Source: Agromyces hippuratus
Lineage (GTDB): Bacteria; Actinomycetota; Actinomycetes; Actinomycetales; Microbacteriaceae
Direction of reading: 5' to 3'
Assembly (NCBI RefSeq): GCF_013410355.1
Contig: NZ_JACCFI010000001.1
Coordinates: 2,480,001-2,544,000, forward strand
Length of the DNA: 64,000 nt
Part shown: piece by piece, positions 8,828 to 16,150 of the stretch
How the letters are laid out: every line of letters starts with the position of its first letter
Numbering within the stretch: the first letter of the stretch is position 1
Translations under genes and position numbers: made by a program
Notes under the pieces: model-generated
What the model was told of the DNA's origin: nothing
The model's input: the letters and a program-made list of their open reading frames with translations, nothing else
Database searches by the model: none

Positions 8828-8842
8828 GATACGATTCGTATC
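8828..8842. promoter_or_regulatory. operator-like palindrome upstream of peptide importer
   Basis: GATACGA-T-TCGTATC is a perfect 7-bp dyad around one central base, immediately upstream of a TTGACT hexamer reading toward the binding-protein gene. The position and size suit a dimeric regulator; the divergent Lrp/AsnC protein is the nearest candidate. Confidence 0.5.
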
Positions 8843-9102
8843 GGAATTTACCGAACGGCAACAATCCGTAGGATCCGTTCCGGGTGCGGCGGAAATCCGA
8901 GATACAAGGGATCTCGTCGGAAAATTGCCACTCGAAGGGCATCACAATCAACCCGGAGCACATCTGCCGCGCGTCGCGGAGGGGGTTGCTCGATCCTCAG
9001 GCCGGTCGAGCCGGGCTCCATTGCTCCAGGCTGAACATCTGAACCCTATCTCATGCGTCGAGCGACACGAACCCCGTCGAAGCCATCGCCGGTTCCGCGC
9101 AC

Positions 9103-9108
9103 TATCGT
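9103..9108 (+). promoter_or_regulatory. -10 element of leaderless lrp-type gene
   Basis: TATCGT ends 7 bases before the ATG at 9116. Confidence 0.55.
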
Positions 9109-9115
9109 GGAGCGC

Positions 9116-9592
9116 ATGAGCGACCCGGCCGCGACACCACGTCTCGACAACGACATCGACCAGCGCATCGTCTCGGCGCTCGCCGCCGACGGACGCACGA
9201 CGCTCGCTACGCTCGCGACGCTCACCGGCCTCTCGACCTCGGCCGTGCAGTCGCGCGTGCAGCGCCTCGAGCAGCGCGGCGTCATCACCGGCTACCGCGC
9301 GGTCATCGACCCGCAGGCGGTCGGGCTGCCGGTCTCCGCCTTCCTCGAGATCTCCGCGCTCGACCCCGCGTCGGTCGGAGACCTCGGCGCCCGACTCGAC
9401 GCCTACCCCGAGATCGAGTCCTGCTACGCGATCTCGGGCGACGCCGGCCACCTCGCGGTCGCCCGGGTGGCGACGACCGCCGACCTCGCCGAACTGCTCG
9501 TGCGCCTGCGCACCTCGCTCCCGGCGCAGGTGCGCGCGACGATCGTGCTGCGCACCCTCTTCGAGGCCCGCCCGCTCACCCGTTCGGCCTGA
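9116..9592 (+). CDS. Lrp/AsnC family transcriptional regulator
   Basis: 158 residues: an AsnC-type helix-turn-helix (about 10-60, with LDNDIDQRIVSAL and LSTSAVQSRVQRLEQRGVI) followed by the RAM ligand-binding domain (75-150). These proteins usually sense amino acids and form dimers to octamers. The start chosen is ATG 9116, not the upstream frame extension, because TATCGT (9103-9108) ends 7 bases before it, as in leaderless genes. It is divergent from the peptide importer and upstream of an ABC exporter; either may be its target. Confidence 0.9.
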   Translation: MSDPAATPRLDNDIDQRIVSALAADGRTTLATLATLTGLSTSAVQSRVQRLEQRGVITGYRAVIDPQAVGLPVSAFLEISALDPASVGDLGARLDAYPEIESCYAISGDAGHLAVARVATTADLAELLVRLRTSLPAQVRATIVLRTLFEARPLTRSA

Positions 9593-9611
9593 CACCCGAT
9601 TCCCGGTGAGC

Positions 9612-9640
9612 GCCTCCCCCGCACGGTTGAGTGGGGAGCG
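9612..9640 (+). terminator. weak hairpin after lrp-type gene
   Basis: CTCCCC (9614-9619) and GGGGAG (9633-9638) can pair around a 13-base loop, 20 bases after the stop. No T-run follows, so this is tentative. Confidence 0.35.
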
Positions 9641-9694
9641 GAGCGGCGTCCGAGAACCCGCCGCGAGACGGATGCCGCGGGCGCGCGACATCCG

Positions 9695-9700
9695 TAGCGT
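9695..9700 (+). promoter_or_regulatory. -10 element of leaderless ABC exporter operon
   Basis: TAGCGT ends 6 bases before the ATG at 9707; there is no purine-rich site between them. Confidence 0.55.
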
Positions 9701-9706
9701 GTGGGC

Positions 9707-10591
9707 ATGCTCGAACTCCACGACGTCACCAAGCGCTACGGCGAGCGCCTCGCCCTCGACCATGTGAGCTTCACCGTCGGCGACGGCCGGCTCACCGGCT
9801 TCGTCGGCGGCAACGGAGCCGGCAAGACCACGACGATGCGCATCATCCTCGGCGTGCTCGCGTCCGACGGCGGCACCGTCACGCTCGGCGGCCAGGCGCT
9901 GACGAGCGCCGACCGGCGCCGCTTCGGCTACATGCCCGAGGAGCGGGGGCTCTACCCGAAGATGCGCGTGCTCGAGCAGACGGTCTACCTCGCCCGCCTG
10001 CACGGCTGGAGCGCCGCCGCCGCCCAACGCAACGCCCTCGAACTGCTCGAGCGACTCGGCCTCGGCGAGCGCACGAACGACACGATCGAGTCGCTCTCGC
10101 TCGGCAACCAGCAGCGGGCCCAGATCGCGGCGGCGCTCGTGCACCGCCCCGAGGTGCTCGTGCTCGACGAGCCGTTCTCGGGTCTCGACCCCATGGCCGT
10201 CGAGACGGTGCAGGGCGTGCTGGCGGATGCCGCGGCATCCGGCGCCCCGGTGCTCTTCTCCTCCCACCAGCTCGACATCGTCGAGCGGCTCTGCGACGAC
10301 CTCGTCATCATCGCGGGCGGCCGCATCGCCGCGGCCGGCAGTCGCGACTCCCTCCGTGCCGAGCACGGCTCCGACCGCTGGGAGCTCCTCACCTCGGGCG
10401 ATCTCGGGTGGCTGCGCCAGCAGCCCGGCATCCGCGTCGCCGACTTCGACGGCGGCTGGGCCGTCTTCGAGGCCGAGTCGGATGCCGCTCGGCGGGCCGC
10501 TCTCGCCGAGGCCGTCGCCCGCGGCGACGTCATCAGCTTCACCCGCGAGCACACGACGCTCGCCCAGATCTTCACGGAGGTCGTGCAGTGA
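9707..10591 (+). CDS. ABC exporter ATP-binding protein (NatA/DrrA type)
   Basis: 294 residues. Walker A GGNGAGKTTT lies near 40, signature LSLGNQQR near 137, and Walker B VLVLDEPFSGLDP after it. A C-terminal extension of about 80 residues is typical of NatA- and drug-type exporters. The signature has LSLGN instead of LSGGQ, a variant seen in this subfamily. ATG 9707 was chosen over GTG 9701 because the -10 hexamer ends directly before 9701. The stop overlaps the membrane subunit start by 4 bases. Confidence 0.93.
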   Translation: MLELHDVTKRYGERLALDHVSFTVGDGRLTGFVGGNGAGKTTTMRIILGVLASDGGTVTLGGQALTSADRRRFGYMPEERGLYPKMRVLEQTVYLARLHGWSAAAAQRNALELLERLGLGERTNDTIESLSLGNQQRAQIAAALVHRPEVLVLDEPFSGLDPMAVETVQGVLADAAASGAPVLFSSHQLDIVERLCDDLVIIAGGRIAAAGSRDSLRAEHGSDRWELLTSGDLGWLRQQPGIRVADFDGGWAVFEAESDAARRAALAEAVARGDVISFTREHTTLAQIFTEVVQ

Positions 10592-11718
10592 CTCTCGACA
10601 CCAGCGCATCGCGCACCCGCAGCACCGACGACGACCGCAGCGCCCCCGGCTTCGTCGAGACGGTCAGGCTCATCTCGGGGCGCGAGATCACGATGCGCAT
10701 GCGCAGCAAGGCGTTCCTCATCTCGACGGGCGTGCTCATGCTCGCCGTGCTCGCCTCGGTCGTGCTCGGCAGCATGTTCGGCTCCCAGTCCGAGCTGCCG
10801 AAGGTGGCGGTGGTCGCCGGCGCGACCGACGTCGTCGAGGGCAACCCGGCGCTCGAGGCGGTGCCCGCCGCAGATCAGGATGCCGCGGAGCAGATGCTGC
10901 GCGACGGCGACGTCGAGGCGATCGTGGCCCCCGCGGCATCCGAACCGCTCGGCATCGTGGTGCTCGGGCTCGAGTCGGCCCCGAACGAGGTCGTCGCGGC
11001 ACTCTCGGTGAGCCCCACGGTCGAGCTGCTCGACCCGGCTGCGGTCGACCCGATGCTCGCGTACTTCGTGGCGTTCGGCTTCGGCATCGTGTTCTTCATG
11101 TCGGCGCTCACCTTCGGCACGACGATCGCGCAGTCGGTCGTCGAGGAGAAGCAGACCCGGGTCGTCGAGATCCTGCTCTCGACGGTGTCGGCTCGTGCAC
11201 TGCTGACGGGCAAGGTGATCGGCAACAGCCTGCTCGCATTCGGGCAGATCCTCGCGATCGCGGTGCTCGCACTGCTCGGGCTCATGCTCACCGGCCAGCG
11301 GGTGCTGCTCGGCGGGCTCGGCCCCTCGGTCATCTGGTTCATCGTGTTCTTCGCGATCGGCTTCGTGATGCTCGCCGCCCTGTTCGCGGCGACGGCGGCG
11401 CTCGTCTCCCGGGCCGAGGACATCGGCACGGTCACGACGCCCGTGACGATGCTCGTGATGATCCCGTACTTCCTCGTGATCTTCTTCAACGACAACCCGA
11501 CCGTGCTCGCGATCATGAGCTACGTGCCGTTCTCGGCGCCCGTCGGCATGCCGATGCGCGTCTTCCTCGGCAGCGCCGAGTGGTGGGAGCCGTTCGTCTC
11601 GCTCGCGATCCTGCTCGCCACCGCGGCGCTCGCGGTCGTGATCGGGGAGCGCATCTATCGCAGCTCGCTGCTGAAGACCGGCGCCCGCGTGCCGTGGGGC
11701 GAGGCGCTGAAGGGCTGA
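10588..11718 (+). CDS. ABC exporter membrane subunit (NatB-like, ABC-2 type)
   Basis: 376 residues: one helix near 45-70, an extracytoplasmic domain (about 75-165), then five helices in the C-terminal half. The VVEEKQTRVVEILLSTV motif is the hallmark of ABC-2 exporters related to sodium exporter NatB. It begins with GTG at 10588 in a GTGA overlap with the ATPase. Substrate not determinable; sodium, drug or antimicrobial peptide export are family options. Confidence 0.9.
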   Translation: MTLDTSASRTRSTDDDRSAPGFVETVRLISGREITMRMRSKAFLISTGVLMLAVLASVVLGSMFGSQSELPKVAVVAGATDVVEGNPALEAVPAADQDAAEQMLRDGDVEAIVAPAASEPLGIVVLGLESAPNEVVAALSVSPTVELLDPAAVDPMLAYFVAFGFGIVFFMSALTFGTTIAQSVVEEKQTRVVEILLSTVSARALLTGKVIGNSLLAFGQILAIAVLALLGLMLTGQRVLLGGLGPSVIWFIVFFAIGFVMLAALFAATAALVSRAEDIGTVTTPVTMLVMIPYFLVIFFNDNPTVLAIMSYVPFSAPVGMPMRVFLGSAEWWEPFVSLAILLATAALAVVIGERIYRSSLLKTGARVPWGEALKG

Positions 11719-11724
11719 GCACGG

Positions 11725-11767
11725 CGAGCGGATGCCGCGGGCGAGTGCCGCCCGCGGCATCCGCTCG
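11725..11767. terminator. strong terminator hairpin built from two GGATGCC motifs
   Basis: Perfect 19-bp arms (11725-11743 and 11749-11767) enclose the loop AGTGC. The left arm contains GCGGATGCCGCGG and the right arm its complement. It follows the ABC exporter operon stop by 6 bases. There is no T-tract, as is usual in high-GC actinobacteria. Confidence 0.85.
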
Positions 11768-11788
11768 TTCCGCAGCAGTGCGAGGATG

Positions 11789-11803
11789 GTTCAGTGACTG
11801 AAC
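11789..11803. promoter_or_regulatory. palindrome across the threonine aldolase start codon
   Basis: GTTCAGT-G-ACTGAAC is a perfect 7-bp dyad containing the GTG start. It could be an operator or could hide the start codon in RNA; chance cannot be excluded. Confidence 0.35.
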
Positions 11804-12867
11804 AGCTCCACGACACCACCGTCCGCGGCTTCGCCTCCGACAACTACTCGGGCGTGCACCCCGAGGTGCTCGCGGCGATCGCCGCCGCCAACGACGGCCA
11901 CCAGGTCGCCTACGGCGAAGACGTCTACACCGAGCGCCTGCAGCAGGTCTTCGCGCGGCACTTCGGCGAGGGCATCGAGGCGTTCCCCGTCTTCAACGGC
12001 ACCGGCGCGAACGTCACCGCACTGCAGTCGATGCTCCCGCGCTGGGGCGCCGTGATCTCGGCGAGCACCGCGCACATCAACTCCGACGAGGGCGGCGCCC
12101 CCGAGCGCGTCGGCGGCATGAAGCTGCTCACGGTTCCCGCACCCGACGGCAAGCTCACGATCGACCTCATCGACCGCGAGGCGTGGGGCTGGGGCGACGA
12201 GCACCGCGCGCAGCCGCTCGTGGTGTCGATCACGCAGACCACCGAGCTCGGCACGGCGTACACCGCCGACGAGGTGCGCGCGATCGCCGACCACGTGCAC
12301 GAGCGCGGCATGACCCTGCACATGGACGGCGCGCGCCTCTCGAACGCCGCGGCGTCGCTCGACCTCCCCCTCCGCGCGTTCACGCGCGACGCCGGGGTCG
12401 ATGTGCTGAGCGTCGGCGGCACCAAGAACGGCGCGCTCGGCGCCGAGGCCATCGTGGTGCTGAACCCCGAGGCATCCGTTGGTCTCAAGTACCTGCGCAA
12501 GCTCAACATGCAGCTCGCGTCGAAGATGCGCTTCACCTCGGCGCAGCTCATCGCGCTCTACGAGGGCGACCTCTGGATCGACAGCGCCCGCCACGCGAAC
12601 GCCATGGCCCGGCGCCTGCGCGACGCGCTCGACGCTGGCATCGCGGCCGGCGAGCTGCCCGGCCTCGGCTTCTCGCAGCAGACGCAGTCGAACGGCGTCT
12701 TCGCGACGCTGCCGGCGGGCGTCGCCGACCGGCTCCGCGAGCGGTTCCGCTTCTACGACTGGGATGCCGCGCGCGGCGAGGTGCGCTGGATGTGCTCGTT
12801 CGACACGAGCGAGGCCGACATCGACGCGTTCGTCGCCGGCATCCGCGAGGAGCTCGCCGCGGCGTAG
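11794..12867 (+). CDS. ltaE: low-specificity L-threonine aldolase family protein
   Basis: 357 residues of the fold-type I PLP beta-eliminating lyase family. The Schiff-base Lys is expected at about Lys211 in SVGGTKNGAL, MDGAR near 177-181 supplies the PLP-ring Asp, and FNGTGANVTAL is the phosphate-side glycine loop. The usual reaction is cleavage of L-threonine or L-allo-threonine to glycine and acetaldehyde in the cytoplasm. GTG 11794 has GAGG 8 bases upstream. It is monocistronic, between two strong terminators. Confidence 0.88.
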   Translation: MTEQLHDTTVRGFASDNYSGVHPEVLAAIAAANDGHQVAYGEDVYTERLQQVFARHFGEGIEAFPVFNGTGANVTALQSMLPRWGAVISASTAHINSDEGGAPERVGGMKLLTVPAPDGKLTIDLIDREAWGWGDEHRAQPLVVSITQTTELGTAYTADEVRAIADHVHERGMTLHMDGARLSNAAASLDLPLRAFTRDAGVDVLSVGGTKNGALGAEAIVVLNPEASVGLKYLRKLNMQLASKMRFTSAQLIALYEGDLWIDSARHANAMARRLRDALDAGIAAGELPGLGFSQQTQSNGVFATLPAGVADRLRERFRFYDWDAARGEVRWMCSFDTSEADIDAFVAGIREELAAA

Positions 12868-12879
12868 CGCCTGGCCGGC

Positions 12880-12909
12880 AGCGCCGGTCGGATCGCTCCG
12901 ACCGGCGCT
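12880..12909. terminator. bidirectional terminator between ltaE and amino-acid permease
   Basis: Perfect 13-bp arms (AGCGCCGGTCGGA and its complement) flank a TCGC tetraloop, located between two convergent stop codons. Confidence 0.85.
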
Positions 12910-12918
12910 CGCCCGACC

Positions 12919-14430
12919 CTACTCGGGCGCGAGCACCTCGGTGTCGCGGTTGAGCGAGCGCTTCTGGAAGTAGTCGCGCGACCCCGGGAAGAGCGCCCAC
13001 ACGAACATCAGCACCACACCGAGCAGGAGCGAGCCGATGCCGACGATGAAGGCGCCGCCGACGCCGGCGAGCTGCGAGTAGCCGTAGTCGGGGTCGAGCA
13101 TGTCGATCGCCGACTGCACGAACGCCCACGTCATGAACAGTCCGCCGAGCAGCGGGAACACGAGGCGGTAGAAGAAGTTCCGACGGCTGGCGAAGAGCGT
13201 GCTGCGGAAGTACCACACGCACGCGAAGCTCGCGATGGCGTAGAAGAACGCGATGGCGAGGCCCATCGAGAGCAGTGAGTCGGCGAGCACGTCGGTCGAG
13301 ACGAGGTTCATGCCCGCGTAGTAGACGATCGCGATGACGCCGACGAGGGTCGTCGAGAAGGTCGGCGTCTTCGACGCCTCGCTCACCTTCGCGAACCGCG
13401 CGGGCAGAGCCTGGTAGACGCCCATCGCGAAGGTGCCGCGGGCGGTCGGCAGGATGGTCGTCTGCGACGACGACAGCGCCGAGATCGCGACGGCGATCAC
13501 GAGGAACCAGCCGAACGGCCCCATCGCCATGCCGGCCAGCACCGTGAACACGTCGTCGGCGTGCGCCTCGTTCGCGAGGCCCGTGCCGGTGTCGCCGAGG
13601 CCGGCGTACATCATGGCGACGACGGTGATGCCCACGTAGGTGACGAGCAGGATGACCGTCGTGAGGGTGGCGGCGCGGCCGGGCGTGCGACGCGGGTCCT
13701 TCGTCTCCTCGGTCAGGGCGAGGCACGTGTCCCAGCCCCAGTAGATGAAGAGCGCGAGCAGGATCGCCTGCACCATGCCGGTGCCGTCGGCGAGGAACGG
13801 GTTGAACCAGTCGAGCGAGACCGGGGTCGGGTCGGGGGCGCTGCCGCCGAAGAAGCCGATGAGGCAGCCGACCACGAACGCGGCCATCGCGAGGTACTGG
13901 ATCACGAGGAGCACCTGCTGCATGCGCTCGCCGATCTCGACGCCGCGCAGCGACACCCAGGTCATGACCGCGATGATGACGCAGCCGAAGCCGGTGACGA
14001 TGAGGCGGTTCTCGGCGAGGGAGCCGTCGCCGATCAGGGTGAGCAGGTACACCGAGGCGATCTCGGCGAGGTTCGCCATGACGAGCACGCCCGCGACGGC
14101 GATGCTCCACCCCGCCATCCACCCGGTGCGCGGGCCGAACGCCTTCGCCGCCCAGGTGAACACGGTGCCGCAGTCGGGCACGGCGTTGTTGAGCTCGCGG
14201 TAGGCGAAGGCCGTGAAGAGCATCGGCACGAACGCCAGGATGAACGCGACGGGCGCCTGCGCACCGACGGCGATGATGACGTAGCCGAGGGTTGCGGCGA
14301 GCGAGAACAGGGGCGCGGTCGAGGCGATGCCGATGACGGTCGAACCCCAGAGTCCGAGCTTGCCGATCGCGAGGCCCTTCGTGGGCGTGGGATCGGTGGC
14401 GGGTGCTGTGCCGACCGTTGGAGTGCTCAT
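12919..14430 (-). CDS. APC superfamily amino-acid permease
   Basis: 503 residues with about 12 membrane helices. The first helix region GLWGSTVIGIASTAPLFSLA and the loop LALTEETKDPRR (TM6-7) are characteristic of APC amino-acid/polyamine/organocation transporters. Start ATG 14430 follows AAGG with 7-base spacing; the longer upstream frame covers the promoter and operator. A -10 element at 14495-14500 with an operator between -10 and -35 lies in front, and a TetR gene follows upstream, so TetR control is likely. Substrate unknown. Confidence 0.9.
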   Translation of the reverse strand: MSTPTVGTAPATDPTPTKGLAIGKLGLWGSTVIGIASTAPLFSLAATLGYVIIAVGAQAPVAFILAFVPMLFTAFAYRELNNAVPDCGTVFTWAAKAFGPRTGWMAGWSIAVAGVLVMANLAEIASVYLLTLIGDGSLAENRLIVTGFGCVIIAVMTWVSLRGVEIGERMQQVLLVIQYLAMAAFVVGCLIGFFGGSAPDPTPVSLDWFNPFLADGTGMVQAILLALFIYWGWDTCLALTEETKDPRRTPGRAATLTTVILLVTYVGITVVAMMYAGLGDTGTGLANEAHADDVFTVLAGMAMGPFGWFLVIAVAISALSSSQTTILPTARGTFAMGVYQALPARFAKVSEASKTPTFSTTLVGVIAIVYYAGMNLVSTDVLADSLLSMGLAIAFFYAIASFACVWYFRSTLFASRRNFFYRLVFPLLGGLFMTWAFVQSAIDMLDPDYGYSQLAGVGGAFIVGIGSLLLGVVLMFVWALFPGSRDYFQKRSLNRDTEVLAPE

Positions 14431-14494
14431 CAGGTACCTTCTCGCCCTCGAGGATGGAGACGCGTGCGGGCGGGGCCGACAGGCGCGAGGTCCA

Positions 14495-14524
14495 AGTGTA
14501 CACAGACCGACCAGACGGTCGGTC
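14495..14524 (-). promoter_or_regulatory. permease promoter with TetR-type operator
   Basis: On the minus strand, TACACT (14500 to 14495) is a good -10. Directly upstream, GACCGACC-AGAC-GGTCGGTC (14505-14524) is a perfect 8-bp dyad filling the spacer and the -35 region. A repressor bound there would block RNA polymerase. The adjacent TetR gene is the obvious candidate. Confidence 0.7.
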
Positions 14525-14566
14525 ACGGGCGCATCGACGGATCGTGTCCGCGCGGGAGGACCTCTC

Positions 14567-15121
14567 TCAGGCCGCGTCGCCGCCCGACTGCATCGCCTCG
14601 AACGCGGCGATCAACTCCTCGACGTGCTCGTCGGTGAGCACGTCTTCACCCACCGGCAGGTCCAGGAGCGCGTTGTGGTTCATGCCGTCGCCCGCGAACA
14701 GCACCATGCGCGCGAGGCGTTCGTCGCCCGTCGCGGCGGCGAGCACGTCGAGCCACCCGCTGCGGCATTCGCGGAGCACCTCGAGGGCGGCGTCGTCACC
14801 GGTCTGGCCGATGCGGTACGCGGCCTCGATGAGGAGCTCGAGCTCGCTGTCGCGGTCGAGCGACGACACGAGGTAGTACCGCACCACGCCCTCGGGCGCG
14901 GTGCGCATCTCGTCGGCGTCGCGGCGCGCCTGCGCCCGCAGCTCGATGAGCAGCGCCGCCTGCAGTGCGCTCACCGACGCGAAGTGGTGCAGCGCCCCCG
15001 ACTTCGAGAGGCCGGCGCGACTCGCCACGCTCTCGAGGGTCGCACCGCGGATGCCGCGCTCGACCATGAGATGCGTGTAGGCCGAGAGCACGCGGGCGGC
15101 CGGGCCCTCGAGGGTGATCAT
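14567..15121 (-). CDS. TetR family transcriptional regulator
   Basis: 184 residues. The N-terminal HTH (about 8-55) contains GATLESVASRAGLSKSGALHHF; the C-terminal part is an all-helical ligand domain. Start ATG 15121 is favoured over the longer frame because TACGAT on the minus strand (15133 to 15128) ends 6 bases before it. It is codirectional with the downstream amino-acid permease, whose promoter carries a dyad operator. Confidence 0.88.
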   Translation of the reverse strand: MITLEGPAARVLSAYTHLMVERGIRGATLESVASRAGLSKSGALHHFASVSALQAALLIELRAQARRDADEMRTAPEGVVRYYLVSSLDRDSELELLIEAAYRIGQTGDDAALEVLRECRSGWLDVLAAATGDERLARMVLFAGDGMNHNALLDLPVGEDVLTDEHVEELIAAFEAMQSGGDAA

Positions 15122-15127
15122 CCGCCC

Positions 15128-15133
15128 ATCGTA
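15128..15133 (-). promoter_or_regulatory. -10 element of leaderless tetR-type gene
   Basis: TACGAT on the minus strand ends 6 bases before the ATG at 15121. Confidence 0.5.
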
Positions 15134-15223
15134 CGAGGGCGGCGACCCCTGCCCATCCAGCCCGGACGCCCAGCCCTGACCGGTGACCACGTCATCGTGG
15201 GACATTCTGGGAATGCCTCACAG

Positions 15224-15243
15224 GTCCATGCGTTGCAATGGAC
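15224..15243. promoter_or_regulatory. dyad upstream of nitroreductase
   Basis: GTCCAT (15224-15229) and ATGGAC (15238-15243) form a 6-bp dyad with an 8-base centre, 52 bases before the nitroreductase start in the intergenic region shared with tetR. Possible operator. Confidence 0.35.
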
Positions 15244-15294
15244 TGGGACGACGGCGCCCCTGCTTCTGTTCCCCCTCTCGAAAGCTGGCGCACC

Positions 15295-15888
15295 ATGACG
15301 CTCTTCACCGAACTCACCTCCCGCAAGGCCGACACGACGGCCCCGCTCATCGACCCGCTGGTCCACCGCTGGAGCCCCCGCGCCTTCGACCCGAACGCGG
15401 TCGTCGACGCCGAGACGCTGCGCACCGTCCTCGAGGCCGCGCGCTGGGCGCCGTCGGCGAACAATTCGCAGCCCTGGCGCTTCATCGTCGCCCGCCGCGG
15501 AACCCCCGCGTTCACGACCGCGCACGACGCGATGCAGGGCTTCAACCAGGTCTGGGCCGACTCCGCCGCCGCACTCGTGCTCAACATCGCCGAGATCGCC
15601 GATGCCGAGGGCAAGCCCCGCCCTTGGGCGCGCTACGACCTCGGGCAGGCCGTCGCGCACCTCACCGTCCAGGCGCAGCACGAGGGTCTGCACACCCACC
15701 AGATGGGCGGCTTCGACGCCGCCGCGCTGCACGCAGCATTCGACCTCGCCGACAACCTCGAGGTCGTCTCGATCACCACGATCGGCGTGCTCGGCGACGT
15801 CGACGCGCTGCCCGATGCGCTCCGCGAGCGCGAGAGCGCCCCGCGCCTGCGCAAGCCCCTCTCGGAACTCGTGCTCGTCGGCGAGTAG
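15295..15888 (+). CDS. nitroreductase family protein
   Basis: 197 residues of the FMN-dependent nitroreductase fold. It has the opening HRWSPRAF, the FMN-binding segment ARWAPSANNSQPWRF (about 42-56), and the late glycine-containing IGVLGD segment. These enzymes reduce nitroaromatics, quinones or flavins with NAD(P)H in the cytoplasm. The start is ATG 15295 (MTLFTEL); an in-frame ATG at 15238 lies inside a putative operator and lacks family similarity. Confidence 0.88.
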   Translation: MTLFTELTSRKADTTAPLIDPLVHRWSPRAFDPNAVVDAETLRTVLEAARWAPSANNSQPWRFIVARRGTPAFTTAHDAMQGFNQVWADSAAALVLNIAEIADAEGKPRPWARYDLGQAVAHLTVQAQHEGLHTHQMGGFDAAALHAAFDLADNLEVVSITTIGVLGDVDALPDALRERESAPRLRKPLSELVLVGE

Positions 15889-15934
15889 CGAGCAACGCGC
15901 TGCCCGGGCGGGCAGGCGGGCACGACTGCGACAC

Positions 15935-15970
15935 GAGCCCCGCGAGTCGAGATCACGACTCGCGGCGCTC
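15935..15970 (+). terminator. terminator of nitroreductase gene
   Basis: CCGCGAGTCG (15940-15949) and CGACTCGCGG (15956-15965) form a perfect 10-bp stem with loop AGATCA, extended by GAGC/GCTC beyond one C-C mismatch. Confidence 0.75.
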
Positions 15971-16018
15971 GCGGTCGTCGAGTATGCGGGTGGGCCCGGT
16001 CCTCTCGCCGAAACGCTC

Positions 16019-16048
16019 TTGACACCCCGACGACCCCCGGGTTAGCCT
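16019..16048 (+). promoter_or_regulatory. promoter of discoidin-domain protein
   Basis: TTGACA (16019-16024), an 18-base spacer, and TAGCCT (16043-16048). This is the best consensus-like sigma-70 promoter in the window. Confidence 0.75.
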
Positions 16049-16062
16049 TCCCGCAACCGTTC

Positions 16063-16076
16063 TGACAGCGTTGTCA
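16063..16076. promoter_or_regulatory. LacI-type operator
   Basis: TGACAGCGTTGTCA is a near-perfect dyad (TGACA/TGTCA) around a CG-containing centre, as in LacI/GalR-family operators. It lies 14 bases after the -10 hexamer, roughly +8 to +21, where it would act as a roadblock. Confidence 0.6.
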
Positions 16077-16150
16077 TCCAGAGTTGTACCGACATGACTC
16101 CTGTCGATCCACACGCGGCACCTCGAAGGCCGCTGAATCCAGGAGACACC

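Larger units (their letters stand above)
8740..9115. promoter_or_regulatory. divergent intergenic region between importer operon and lrp-type gene
   Basis: 376 bases without a gene, less GC-rich than its surroundings between 8780 and 8930. For the minus strand, a TTGACT hexamer at 8815-8820 is a candidate -35 element, but no convincing -10 is properly spaced. A perfect palindrome (8828-8842) lies just upstream of it. A second dyad, GAGAT at 8899-8903 with ATCTC at 8911-8915, flanks a 7-base loop. The stretch 8945-9100 shows nothing further. Confidence 0.5.
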
